The notes under the pieces were generated by a model. The model did not search any database. It saw nothing but the letters and a program-made list of their open reading frames with translations, and was not told where the DNA came from. A stretch of 64,000 nt of DNA from Caulobacter sp. RHG1 (GTDB taxonomy: Bacteria; Pseudomonadota; Alphaproteobacteria; Caulobacterales; Caulobacteraceae): NCBI RefSeq assembly GCF_013181195.1, contig NZ_SMZP01000007.1:62001-126000 (forward strand). The letters are read 5' to 3'. This document shows positions 1-8,330 of this stretch, one piece after another; positions within the stretch are counted from its first letter, which is position 1, and each line of letters starts with the position of its first letter. The position numbers were made by a program, and so were the translations under genes.

Positions 1-132
1 GACGTCCCGGCCCCACAGACGAGACAGCGCCAGACCCAGCACGCGCAGGATTTCACGGGTCCAGTGGAGCGGGTCTAGGTCGAGGTCGCGCCAGCGGATG
101 CGGTGCAGCGGGTCTTGCATCCGGCGGACCAT
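1..132 (-). CDS. N-terminal fragment of an unidentified protein, cut by the window edge
   Basis: An open frame on the minus strand starts at ATG 132, or at the in-frame ATG 120, and runs off the left edge. It reads about 44 residues (MVRRMQDPLHRIRWRDLD... ending LSRLWGRDV) without a stop. The hydrophobic stretch followed by LWGRDV is reminiscent of the start of YihY/BrkB-type membrane proteins, but the visible part is too short to assign. No strong ribosome binding site precedes either ATG. It lies downstream of the CoA-transferase gene on the same strand, separated by 175 bp containing an inverted repeat. Confidence 0.4.
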   Translation of the reverse strand, partial: MVRRMQDPLHRIRWRDLDLDPLHWTREILRVLGLALSRLWGRDV

Positions 133-157
133 GAGGGCGCCCGCCTTTAGAGTCAAA

Positions 158-187
158 GACGCGCCGCCCAGGAAAGGACGGCGCGTC
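158..187. terminator. Inverted repeat between two minus-strand genes, possible terminator
   Basis: Arms 158-166 (GACGCGCCG) and 179-187 (CGGCGCGTC) are perfectly complementary over 9 bp with a 12-nt loop. It lies just beyond the stop of the CoA-transferase gene and before the edge gene. On the minus strand only three T residues follow the stem, so it is a weak intrinsic terminator at best. Confidence 0.35.
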
Positions 188-307
188 TCCGCAGGACGGG
201 CCTGTGTATCGATCGCCACATCGAGGGACGGATGGCGCAGCGACCGATCGACCCTCGCAACCTAAGACCCGCCGCCTGAACCGCACCTGAACGCGGCGCT
301 CATCCTT

Positions 308-1435
308 CTAGAGGGCGCCGGACGCCTTCAAGCCGGCGATGGCCTCGCTGGAAAAGCCCCAGTCGGCCAGGGCCTCGTCGTTGTGGGCGCCGATCTTCGG
401 CGGCGCGCCCTGGATCGCGCCGGGCGTCGCCGAAAAGCGCGGCGCGGGAGCCGGCTGGGTGACGCCGCCGATCTCCACGAAGGTCTCGCGGGCGGCGTTG
501 TGGGCGTGCTTGGGGGCCTCGTCCATGCTCAGGACCGGAGCGAAGCAGACGTCGGTGGCGTCCATGATCGCGCACCAGTCGTCACGGGTCTTGGTCTTGA
601 TGACCACGGCCAGCTTCTCGCGCAGCTCCGGCCACTCCTCGCGGCTCATCTGGTGCTGGAACTGCGGGTCCGTGATGCCGGTCTTCTCCAGCAGCAGCAG
701 ATAGAATTGCGGCTCGATCGAGCCGATCGAGATCCACTTGCCGTCCGAGCACTCGTAGGTGTCGTAGAAGTGCGCGCCGCCGTCGAGCAGGTTGGTGCGG
801 CGGCCTTCGTTCCACATGCCGCCAGCCTTGAAGCCGTAGAACATGGCCATCAGCGAGGCCGCGCCGTCGCTCATGGCGCAGTCGATCACCTGTCCCTGGC
901 CCGTCGACCGCGCATGGATCACGCCGGCCAGCAGGCCGAAGGCCAGATAGAGCGCCCCGCCCCCGAAGTCGCCCACCAGGTTCAGCGGCGGCACGGGCTT
1001 GGCCTCGGTGCCGATGGCGTGCAGCGCGCCGGTGATGGCGATGTAGTTCATGTCGTGGCCCGCGGCCTTGGCGTAGGGACCGGTCTGGCCCCAGCCGGTC
1101 ATGCGGCCGAAAACCAGCTTGGGATTGCGCGCCAGCACGACGTCGGGACCCAGGCCCAGGCGCTCCATCACGCCCGGCCGGAAGCCCTCGATCAGGCCGT
1201 CGGCGCTTTCCAAGAGCTTGAGGCAGGTTTCGATCGCCTCGGGGTTCTTGAGGTCCAGCGCCACCGAGCGACGACCGCGGGCGGTGATGTCGGCCGGCGA
1301 CGACCGCCCCTGCCCCTTGCGGTCGATGCGGATCACGTCGGCGCCCAGGTCCGACAGCAGCATGCCGCAGAACGGCCCCGGACCGATGCCGGCGAACTCG
1401 ACGATCTTCAGTCCCGAAAGCGGCCCCTGGCCCAT
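308..1435 (-). CDS. Class III CoA-transferase family protein, alpha-methylacyl-CoA racemase type
   Basis: A 375-residue member of the CaiB/BaiF CoA-transferase family, most similar in pattern to alpha-methylacyl-CoA racemases, which interconvert R and S 2-methylacyl-CoA esters in branched-chain fatty acid breakdown. The opening [20 protein letters not shown] is typical. His127 (in GHDMNY) and Asp156 (in LVGDFGGG) fall where the catalytic His/Asp pair of bacterial racemases sits. The start at 1435 is preferred over the upstream in-frame start at 1480 because GGGAG lies about 9 nt before it and the protein then begins at the family's normal N-terminus. It is divergent from popA, and the neighbours do not reveal its substrate. 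A CoA-transferase in the strict sense is the main alternative, but the His/Asp pair favours racemase. Confidence 0.85.
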   Translation of the reverse strand: MGQGPLSGLKIVEFAGIGPGPFCGMLLSDLGADVIRIDRKGQGRSSPADITARGRRSVALDLKNPEAIETCLKLLESADGLIEGFRPGVMERLGLGPDVVLARNPKLVFGRMTGWGQTGPYAKAAGHDMNYIAITGALHAIGTEAKPVPPLNLVGDFGGGALYLAFGLLAGVIHARSTGQGQVIDCAMSDGAASLMAMFYGFKAGGMWNEGRRTNLLDGGAHFYDTYECSDGKWISIGSIEPQFYLLLLEKTGITDPQFQHQMSREEWPELREKLAVVIKTKTRDDWCAIMDATDVCFAPVLSMDEAPKHAHNAARETFVEIGGVTQPAPAPRFSATPGAIQGAPPKIGAHNDEALADWGFSSEAIAGLKASGAL

Positions 1436-1641
1436 GATCCATATCTCCCTGTCGGCTCTTCGACGCGGCCGGTCTCGCACACTAGAACGCCCCTGACGTT
1501 CGGTCAGGCAAGCCCTTGCTGTTTACCCCCAGCCTGCGGCGTTCCGTACCTTTGACCGCGCCAAGCCTCTGCTATGTTGCCGTGTCGAATCTCGGCGGTC
1601 TTTGCATGACCGGTCAGGCGAGCGTTCGGGCGGAGGTTGGT

Positions 1642-2967
1642 TTGGCGGTTGACGCCCGGATCCTGATCGTGGCGCGCGACGATGTTCGCGCCGGACCGCT
1701 GGCCGAAGGGCTGGACCGGTTGGGCTGGCGCACCATCACCGCCCGCGGCCCCTATGCCGCCCTCGCCGCCTTGGGCGACCTGCCGATCGAAGCGGTGATC
1801 GTCGATCTGGCCAGCGCCGGTCCCGAGACCCAGACCCTTGCTCGACGCCTGAAGGCCGCCGTCGCCCCGCGTCGCCTGCCGGTCATCGCCATCGGCGAGC
1901 CCGAAGGCGACTATCGCAATCAGGCCTTCGATCTGACCCTATCGCCGCCGCTGCACCCGTCGCAGGCCGCTCTGCGGCTGGAGACCCTGGTCCGCACCGC
2001 CATCGCCGAGGAAGAGTTCGAGTTGCGGCTCGAGACCTTCGGCGATCGCGGCCGCCGGCTGGAGCAGCCCGAGCCGGACAGCGCGCCCTATCGCATCCTG
2101 GCGGTCGGCGAGCCGGCCCCGCAGTTCCTGGCCCTGTCCAACGCCCTGCAGGCCAGCGGCGCGGAAGTAGTCGGCGCGTTCACCGCCTATACGGCCTTCG
2201 ACTATCTGCACGAGCGGGCCTTCGACTCCGTGGTGCTGTGGGCCGGCGACAGCCAGCAGGAAGCCCTGTCGATCGCGGCCGGCATGCGCCGCAACACCCG
2301 CCTCTTCCACATCCCGGCCCTGCTGTATCTGAAGGCCGAGAGCTATGTGACCATGTCAGAGGCGTTCCATCGCGGCGTGTCCGACGTGGCCTCGCCCGAG
2401 ACGCCCGAAGTCGAGACCGCCCTGCGCGTCATGGAGCTGGCCCGCAGCTTCCGGCGCGGCGAGGCCATTCGTGGCGCCCTGGAGAAGGCTCGCAGCTCAG
2501 GTCTGATGGACGCCGCCACCGGCCTGTTCACCCGCGACCTGTTCGCCGCCCATCTGGCGCGACTGTCTTCCGCGGCGCGCGAACGCGCTCGGCCGCTGTC
2601 GATCTGCGTGCTGCGCATCGCCGAGAAGCCCGAGACCACCTGGGCCCGTCAGAATGGGTGGCTGGACCGCGCCATTCCGCAGATCGGCTCGATGGTCGGC
2701 CGCCTGGTGCGCGTCGAGGACACCCCGGCCCGCCTGGCCACCGAGGTCTTCGCCCTGGCTCTGCCGGCCACCAATCTGAACGCCGCCCGCGCGGCGGCCG
2801 AGCGGATCGCGGCCGTGATCGGTTGCACGGCCTTTGACGCCGGCGAAGACCGCCCGCCGTTCGTCTGCGAGTTCGACATCGGCGTCGCCGAGGTCCAGCC
2901 CGGCGAAGGCGCGGTCAAGGCCCTGGAGCGAGCCGCCTCCAGCGCGCTCAAACGCGACGCCGGCTGA
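1642..2967 (+). CDS. popA: PopA, degenerate GGDEF cyclic-di-GMP receptor with two receiver-like domains
   Basis: PopA is a paralogue of PleD that binds c-di-GMP and, at the old cell pole of Caulobacter, helps recruit RcdA and CtrA for ClpXP degradation at G1-S. The 441-residue protein has two receiver-like domains (about 1-125 and 150-275) and a GGDEF domain (about 300-441). The catalytic GGDEF motif is degenerate (ATEVF, 366-370), while the allosteric I-site RxxD is intact (Arg357-Asp360). I chose the TTG start because GGAGG (1632-1636) precedes it by 5 nt and because this numbering puts the receiver aspartate at 55 and the I-site arginine at 357, the numbers I remember for C. crescentus PopA. 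ATG 1606 would add 12 residues and has no clear ribosome binding site. Confidence 0.9.
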   Translation: MAVDARILIVARDDVRAGPLAEGLDRLGWRTITARGPYAALAALGDLPIEAVIVDLASAGPETQTLARRLKAAVAPRRLPVIAIGEPEGDYRNQAFDLTLSPPLHPSQAALRLETLVRTAIAEEEFELRLETFGDRGRRLEQPEPDSAPYRILAVGEPAPQFLALSNALQASGAEVVGAFTAYTAFDYLHERAFDSVVLWAGDSQQEALSIAAGMRRNTRLFHIPALLYLKAESYVTMSEAFHRGVSDVASPETPEVETALRVMELARSFRRGEAIRGALEKARSSGLMDAATGLFTRDLFAAHLARLSSAARERARPLSICVLRIAEKPETTWARQNGWLDRAIPQIGSMVGRLVRVEDTPARLATEVFALALPATNLNAARAAAERIAAVIGCTAFDAGEDRPPFVCEFDIGVAEVQPGEGAVKALERAASSALKRDAG

Positions 2968-3026
2968 CGTTCCCCGATCGGGCGCCTATATGGAACCCGT
3001 CCAGTCGCGTTCCCGAGGAGACCCAC

Positions 3027-3677
3027 GTGAGCCAGCCCCAACCCATGCTCGTCGACGTCGTCGCCGATGTGGTCTGCCCGTGGTGTTATCTCGGCTGGCG
3101 ACGACTGAAGTCCGCCCTCGCCTTGCGTCCCGACGTTCCGGCCCAGCTCATCTGGCGCGCCTATCAGCTGGATCCGTCGATCCCTGAAGAGGGCGTGGAC
3201 CGCAAGGAATACATGGCCAACAAGTTCAAGGACCCCGAGCGCCTGAAGGCCGTACACGCGGCCCTGGTCGAGGGCGGGGCTGAGGAAGGCATCGCCTTCG
3301 ACTTCGAGGCCATCCAGTTCTCGCCCAACACCAACGCCGCCCATCGCCTGATCCGTTGGGGGCTGTCTGCCGGCGTGCAGGACCAAGTCGTCGAGGCGCT
3401 GTTCAAGGCCTATTTCGAGCAGGGCCTGGATATCGGCGATCCGATGGTGCTGGGCGACATCGCCGAGGCCGCCGGCATGGAGCGCCTGGTGGTGCTGCAA
3501 CTGTTGTCCGAAGGCGCGGACAAAGAGGCCGTGGCCCGCGAGCACGCCATGGCGGTTCAGGGGGGCGTGACCGGCGTGCCGTTCGCCATCTTCGCGGGCA
3601 AGGTCGCGGTCGTCGGCGCCGAAACGCCCGAACGCATCGTCGAGGCGATTGACCAGGCCCTGGCTTCCGGGGCCTGA
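3027..3677 (+). CDS. DsbA-family oxidoreductase, FrnE-like
   Basis: A 216-residue thioredoxin-fold protein of the DsbA/FrnE/2-hydroxychromene-2-carboxylate isomerase superfamily. The redox motif is Cys17-Pro-Trp-Cys20 at the end of the first strand, followed by the helical insertion and a C-terminal GVTGVPFAIF segment carrying the cis-proline. No signal peptide is visible, so it is probably cytoplasmic, like FrnE, rather than a periplasmic DsbA. It starts at GTG 3027 with GAGGAG at 3015-3020. It lies 59 bp downstream of popA and 34 bp upstream of the CcdC-like gene. The substrate cannot be told from sequence. Confidence 0.85.
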   Translation: MSQPQPMLVDVVADVVCPWCYLGWRRLKSALALRPDVPAQLIWRAYQLDPSIPEEGVDRKEYMANKFKDPERLKAVHAALVEGGAEEGIAFDFEAIQFSPNTNAAHRLIRWGLSAGVQDQVVEALFKAYFEQGLDIGDPMVLGDIAEAAGMERLVVLQLLSEGADKEAVAREHAMAVQGGVTGVPFAIFAGKVAVVGAETPERIVEAIDQALASGA

Positions 3678-3711
3678 TCCTCGTCACACCAGAGTCGTCG
3701 GGGGACGCATC

Positions 3712-4236
3712 GTGGATCATTCGAAACAGCAGATGATCAGCTACGCCATCACCGGCGTCGTGATCGGTCTCGTTCTCTTCTTTCGCATACGCCGCCTGAA
3801 CCAGGAACGGCGGCTGAAGCTGGAATGGATGTGGGTGCTGCCCGCGGTGATGGTCGCGGCGACGGTGGCTCTGCTGATGCAGTTTCCGCCGCACGGCCTG
3901 GACTGGTTGTGGCTAGCCCTGGTGTTCGCGGTCGGCGCGGGCATCGGCTGGATGCGCGGCAAGCTGGTCCCGATCAGCATCGATCCCGAGACGCACCTGC
4001 TGAACACCAAGCCGTCGCCGGCCGCCCTGCTCTTCCTGCTGGGCCTGTTCGTGGTGCGTTTCGCGGCTCGCGCCTATCTGGAGAGCAACGCCGCCGCCCT
4101 GCACATCAGCATCGGCCTGCTGACCGACGGCTTCGTGGTGCTGGCCGTGGGTCTGTTCGGCGTCTCGCGGCTTGAGATGGCCTTGCGCGCCTGGGGCCTG
4201 CTGAAGGCGGCCCGGGCGGCGAAGGCGGCGGCTTAG
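3712..4236 (+). CDS. CcdC-like multispanning membrane protein
   Basis: A 174-residue protein with about four hydrophobic segments (MISYAITGVVIGLVLFF, VLPAVMVAATVALLM, WLWLALVFAVGAGIGW and two later ones near residues 100-150). Its length and the charged loop RRLNQERRLKLEWMWVLP resemble the CcdC/DUF1453 family, named for a Bacillus cytochrome c maturation locus but of unknown function in proteobacteria. I chose GTG 3712 because GGGGGA stands 6 nt before it. ATG 3733 is a possible shorter start. It follows the DsbA-family gene, so a redox or envelope role is conceivable. It ends in an Ala/Lys-rich tail next to the palindromic repeat. Confidence 0.65.
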   Translation: MDHSKQQMISYAITGVVIGLVLFFRIRRLNQERRLKLEWMWVLPAVMVAATVALLMQFPPHGLDWLWLALVFAVGAGIGWMRGKLVPISIDPETHLLNTKPSPAALLFLLGLFVVRFAARAYLESNAAALHISIGLLTDGFVVLAVGLFGVSRLEMALRAWGLLKAARAAKAAA

Positions 4237-4238
4237 GC

Positions 4239-4340
4239 TGTGCGTCCTTCGAGGCTCGGCTTCGCCTCACACCTCAGGATGAGGAACTACAGATAACCTC
4301 ATCCTGAGGCGCCCGCGCAGCGGGCCTCGAAGGACGCACA
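4239..4340. repeat. Large intergenic palindromic (REP-like) element
   Basis: Nested inverted repeats fill the gap between two convergent genes. Outer arms 4239-4254 and 4325-4340 match perfectly over 16 bp (TGTGCGTCCTTCGAGG). Inner arms 4272-4284 and 4297-4309 match over 13 bp (CCTCAGGATGAGG). The cores GTCCTTCGAGG and CTCAGGATGAGG are of a kind that recurs between genes in many Caulobacterales and Rhizobiales genomes. The element ends before the mfd stop and probably forms a long hairpin acting as a bidirectional transcript boundary. Confidence 0.85.
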
Positions 4341-4349
4341 CAGCTTCCG

Positions 4350-7300
4350 TCAGGCCTTCGCCAGCCGCGCCAGCACCGTCAGGATTTTCTCGGCCGCGTC
4401 CAACCGCTGAGCCGGCGTGTCCCACTCGCCCTTGACCACGACCTTCTGGTCCGGGCGGACCTTCCAGATCAGGTGGTTCTTGGCGACGTGCTGCATCAGC
4501 CCGAGCGGATTGGCGTAGGTGTCGTTGCGGAAGCTGGCCACCGCACCCTTGGGGCCGACGTCGATCTTGGCGACATTGGCCTCGCGGCACAGGCCCTTGA
4601 TGGCGACGACCTTGAGCAGGCTGTCGGTCTCGGGCGGCAGCGGGCCGAAGCGGTCGATCATCTCGGCGGCCAGGGCTTCACGGTCGTTGGCCTGTTCGGC
4701 GTCGGACAGGCGGCGATAGAGCGACAGGCGCACGTTCAGGTCGGGCACGTACTCGTCGGGGATCATCACGGCCGCGCCGGTGTTGATCTGCGGCGACCAG
4801 CCCCGGTCTTCCAGCAGAGCCTCCTGGCCCTGACGCTGACGCAGCTCGGCGACCGCGTCTTCCAGCATCTGCTGATAGAGCTCGACGCCGATCTCCTTGA
4901 TGTGGCCGCTCTGCTCGTCGCCCAACAGGTTGCCGCCGCCGCGCTGGTCCAGGTCGTGGCTGGCCAGTTGGAAGCCGGCCCCCAGGCTGTCCAGGGACTG
5001 CAGCACCTGCAGGCGCTTCTCGGCCGACAGGGTCAGGGTCTTTTCGACCGGCGTGGTCAGATAGGCATAGGCGCGGGCCTTGGACCGGCCGACGCGGCCC
5101 CGGATCTGATAGAGCTGGGCCAGGCCGAACATGTCTGCGCGGTGGACGATCAGGGTGTTGGCCGACGGGATGTCCAGGCCGCTCTCGACGATGGTGGTCG
5201 CCAGCAGCACGTCGTACTGGCCCTCGTAGAAGGCCGTCATCACGTCTTCCAGCTGGGTGGCCGCCATCTGGCCGTGGCCGACGACGTACTTCACCTCGGG
5301 CACCTGGGTGCGGAGGAACTTCTCGATGTCCTCCAGGTCCTTGATGCGCGGCACGACGTAGTAGGACTGACCGCCGCGGTACTTCTCGCGCAGCAGGGCT
5401 TCGCGCAGGGTCACCGGGTCGAACGGGCTGATATAGGTGCGCACCGCCAGGCGATCGACCGGCGGGGTGGCGATGATCGACATCTCGCGGATGCCCGACA
5501 GCGCCATCTGCAAGGTGCGCGGGATCGGCGTCGCGGTCAGGGTCAGCATGTGCACGTCGGCGCGAAGCTCTTTGAGCTTCTCCTTGTGCTTGACCCCGAA
5601 GTGCTGCTCCTCGTCGACGATCACCAGGCCCAGGTCCTTGAACGCGACCTGCTTGGACAGCACCGCGTGGGTGCCGACCACGATCTCGAACTGACCATTG
5701 GCCAGGCCCTCGCGGGTCTCGGCGGCTTCCTTGCCGGTGACCAGGCGCGACAGGCGCGTGACCTTGATCGGCCAGCCCTGGAAACGGTCCTTGAAGGTCT
5801 TGTAGTGCTGGCGGGCCAGCAGGGTCGTCGGGCAGACAACCGCGACCTGCTTGCCGCTCATCGCCACCACGAAGGCCGCGCGCAGGGCGACCTCGGTCTT
5901 GCCGAAGCCGACGTCGCCGCAGATCAGGCGGTCCATCGGCTTGCCCGAGCCCAGGTCCTCGAGAATGTCCTGGATGGCGCTGAGCTGGTCGTCCGTCTCC
6001 TCGTAGGGGAAGCGGGCGCAGAACTCGTCGAACACGCCCTGGGGCGCGTCGGTCTCCTCGACGGACTTCAGCGAGCGGGCGGCGGCGATCTGGATCAGGC
6101 CCTCGGCCATGACCCGCAGGCGCTCCTTCGCCTTGGCCTTGCGGCCCTGCCAGGCCGCGCCACCCAGTTTGTCCAGCTGGACGCTGTCGGGGTCGGACGC
6201 GCCGTAGCGGGTCAGCAGGTCGATGTTCTCGACGGGCAGATACAGCTTGGCCTCGCCGCCGTACATCAGGTCGAGGCAGTCGTGCGGCGCGCCCTGGACG
6301 TCCAGGGTCTTCAGGCCCTCATAGCGACCAATGCCGTGGTCGATGTGGACGACCAGATCGCCCGGCGTCAGCGCGGATGCTTCGGCCAGGAAGTTGGCGG
6401 CGCGGCGCTTCTTACGCGGGCGGGCCAGGCGGTCGCCCAGGATGTCGGTCTCGGAGATCACCGCCAGCTGGTCGGTCTCAAAGCCGTGGTCCAGCGGCAG
6501 CACGACGCGTTGCGGGGCTTTCGGATCGTTGGCCTTGGCCGCCTGCCAGTAGCCGGCATAGGGGATCTTCTTCAGGCCATGGTCGGCCAGCATGGTCCCC
6601 AGGCGTTCGGACGAGCCCTCGGACCACGAGGCGAACAGGACGCGCTTGCCCTCCCCGGCCAGCTTTTTCGCATGGTCGGCAGTCGCCTCGAACAGGTTGA
6701 CGCTGTCCTGCGCCCGCTCGGCGGCGAACACTCGGCCCAGCTTGGCGCCGAGGTCGACGACGTCCAGGCCCTGGGGCTGGAACGGTGTGAACAGGCGGTG
6801 CGTGCGGTCGGTGAGCTCGCGGTCCCACTCGGCGGCGGTCAGGTACAGCGCCTCGGGCGCCAGGGGGCGATAGGCCGATTTGCGGTCGGCGCTGGCGCGG
6901 GCCTCGTAGGCGTCCTGGATCATGGCCAGGCGCTCGTCGCGAGCCTCGGCGGCTTGGTGATCGACGCCGATCAGCGCGCCGTCCGGCAGGTAATCGAACA
7001 GGGTCGACATTCGCTCGTAGAACAGCGGCAGCCAATGCTCGAGACCGGCGCGGCGGCCGCCCTCGCTGACGGCGGCGTACAGCGGATCATCGCCCGGTGC
7101 GCCGAACTCCGCGACATAGCCCTTGCGGAACCGCGAGATGCCGTCGGCGTCCAGCAGCGCCTCGCTGACCGGCAGCAGGTCGATTTCCTTCAGCTGCTTG
7201 GTCGAGCGCTGGGTCTCGGGATCGAAGGCGCGGATGCTTTCCAGCGTGTCGCCGAACAGATCGAGGCGCACAGGCTCCTCGGCGGCCGGCGGATAGACGT

Positions 7301-7817
7301 CGATGACGCCGCCGCGAATGGCGAACTCGCCGCGCTCGGAGACGGTGGAGGCGCGGGTGTAGCCGTTGACGGCGAAATAGCGCTCCAGGTCCTTGATATC
7401 GACGCTGTTGCCGACCTTGGCGCTGTAGCTGGCGCGCAGCAGCACGTCCTTGGTCGGCACGCGCTGCAGCAGGGCCGGCGCGGCGATGACCAGGATGGCG
7501 GCCTTCTTGTCGCCGAGGCCTCGGGCCAGGCGCGATAAGGTCGCCATCCGAGTGGCCGACACGCCCGATGACGGGCCGATGCGGTCGTAGGGCAGGCAGT
7601 CCCACGAGGGCAGCAGCACCGCCTCGATCTCGGGGGCGAAGAACTTCAAGGCGTCGATGAACGCGCCGGCGCGGGCCGTGTCTCGGGCCACGAAGGCGGT
7701 CAGGCCGCCGCGCGCTCGGGCGATGTCGGCCATCACCAGGGCGTCGAAGCCCTCCGGCGCGCCGGCCAGGGTCAGGCCGCCGGCGGCCTTGGCGATCTGT
7801 TTGGCGTCGTAGGCCAT
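4350..7817 (-). CDS. mfd: Mfd, transcription-repair coupling factor
   Basis: Mfd removes RNA polymerase stalled at template-strand lesions and recruits UvrA for nucleotide excision repair. The 1,155-residue length is usual. The N-terminal UvrB-like region covers about 1-350. The RNA-polymerase-interaction (CarD-like) domain lies near 490-550 (LTPGDLVVHIDHGIGRYEGL). The RecG-like translocase has Walker A GDVGFGKTE with Lys640, a DEEQ box near 735, and TATPIPRTLQ. The C-terminal TRCF domain occupies roughly the last 150 residues. The start at ATG 7817 gives the standard MAYDAKQIAKAAGG opening. It lies 21 bp downstream of sdhE on the same strand and ends against the palindromic repeat. Confidence 0.98.
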   Translation of the reverse strand: MAYDAKQIAKAAGGLTLAGAPEGFDALVMADIARARGGLTAFVARDTARAGAFIDALKFFAPEIEAVLLPSWDCLPYDRIGPSSGVSATRMATLSRLARGLGDKKAAILVIAAPALLQRVPTKDVLLRASYSAKVGNSVDIKDLERYFAVNGYTRASTVSERGEFAIRGGVIDVYPPAAEEPVRLDLFGDTLESIRAFDPETQRSTKQLKEIDLLPVSEALLDADGISRFRKGYVAEFGAPGDDPLYAAVSEGGRRAGLEHWLPLFYERMSTLFDYLPDGALIGVDHQAAEARDERLAMIQDAYEARASADRKSAYRPLAPEALYLTAAEWDRELTDRTHRLFTPFQPQGLDVVDLGAKLGRVFAAERAQDSVNLFEATADHAKKLAGEGKRVLFASWSEGSSERLGTMLADHGLKKIPYAGYWQAAKANDPKAPQRVVLPLDHGFETDQLAVISETDILGDRLARPRKKRRAANFLAEASALTPGDLVVHIDHGIGRYEGLKTLDVQGAPHDCLDLMYGGEAKLYLPVENIDLLTRYGASDPDSVQLDKLGGAAWQGRKAKAKERLRVMAEGLIQIAAARSLKSVEETDAPQGVFDEFCARFPYEETDDQLSAIQDILEDLGSGKPMDRLICGDVGFGKTEVALRAAFVVAMSGKQVAVVCPTTLLARQHYKTFKDRFQGWPIKVTRLSRLVTGKEAAETREGLANGQFEIVVGTHAVLSKQVAFKDLGLVIVDEEQHFGVKHKEKLKELRADVHMLTLTATPIPRTLQMALSGIREMSIIATPPVDRLAVRTYISPFDPVTLREALLREKYRGGQSYYVVPRIKDLEDIEKFLRTQVPEVKYVVGHGQMAATQLEDVMTAFYEGQYDVLLATTIVESGLDIPSANTLIVHRADMFGLAQLYQIRGRVGRSKARAYAYLTTPVEKTLTLSAEKRLQVLQSLDSLGAGFQLASHDLDQRGGGNLLGDEQSGHIKEIGVELYQQMLEDAVAELRQRQGQEALLEDRGWSPQINTGAAVMIPDEYVPDLNVRLSLYRRLSDAEQANDREALAAEMIDRFGPLPPETDSLLKVVAIKGLCREANVAKIDVGPKGAVASFRNDTYANPLGLMQHVAKNHLIWKVRPDQKVVVKGEWDTPAQRLDAAEKILTVLARLAKA

Positions 7818-7838
7818 GACGTCTCTTCTAAGTGTGCT

Positions 7839-8132
7839 TTAGGCGCCGTCGCCGATCGGACGCGCGGCGTGCGCTTCGAACCTGAACGCGCGGATCATCG
7901 CCAGGACGTCGGTCTCGAACGTTTCGGGCGTCTCTTCCTGGCCGACGATCCAGGCATAGATCTCGCGATCCGGCTGTTCCAGCAGGGTTTCCAAGGTGTC
8001 GAACTGCTCGGGGGTGAGGTTCGGGCCATGGACGTCCGCAAACGGACCCAGGATCAGGTCCGCTTCCCGGAAGCCGCGATGCCAGGCGCGAAAACGAAGG
8101 CGCTTGAGGCGGGAGTCGTGATCGATAGTCAT
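7839..8132 (-). CDS. sdhE: SdhE, succinate dehydrogenase FAD assembly factor
   Basis: A 97-residue member of the SdhE/YgfY (DUF339) family, small cytoplasmic proteins that promote covalent attachment of FAD to SdhA. The signature RGxxE appears as RGFRE, followed by the acidic helical stretch LTPEQFDTLETLLEQPDREIYAWI that is typical of the family. I chose ATG 8132, which begins MTIDHDSRLKRLRFRAWHRG as in other family members. An upstream GTG or CTG region would add a non-conserved extension. The gene is divergent from rhlB and directly upstream of mfd, a pairing I know from other alphaproteobacteria. Confidence 0.9.
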   Translation of the reverse strand: MTIDHDSRLKRLRFRAWHRGFREADLILGPFADVHGPNLTPEQFDTLETLLEQPDREIYAWIVGQEETPETFETDVLAMIRAFRFEAHAARPIGDGA

Positions 8133-8221
8133 GTGTCGGCGGATATAGAGCGGTGCTCGCCCAGGCGCCAGCGTCACGGATGCTCGAACATGTCAGCAGA
8201 GATCCTGTGCCCTTGCAGAGA

Positions 8222-8250
8222 TTGACTTTGCCGACTTTCGGCCTATTTAT
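8222..8250 (+). promoter_or_regulatory. Possible sigma-70-type promoter of rhlB
   Basis: TTGACT at 8222-8227 is followed after 17 nt by ATTTAT at 8245-8250, inside the 198-bp divergent gap between sdhE and rhlB. This would give a leader of roughly 70 nt. The -10 match is only moderate. Confidence 0.35.
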
Positions 8251-8330
8251 CCCCACCTTCGGAGCAGGTCTGGCGAATCCGCGCCGCCCGCTCGCCCAAG
8301 CACGGGCGGCTCCGTCAGACCAGCGTGTAC

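Noticed and set aside
4473-7538. A 1,021-codon open frame on the strand opposite mfd
   Set aside because: It mirrors the conserved mfd gene, has the His/Gln/Ala/Gly-rich makeup typical of antisense frames in GC-rich DNA, and shows no motif or ribosome binding site.
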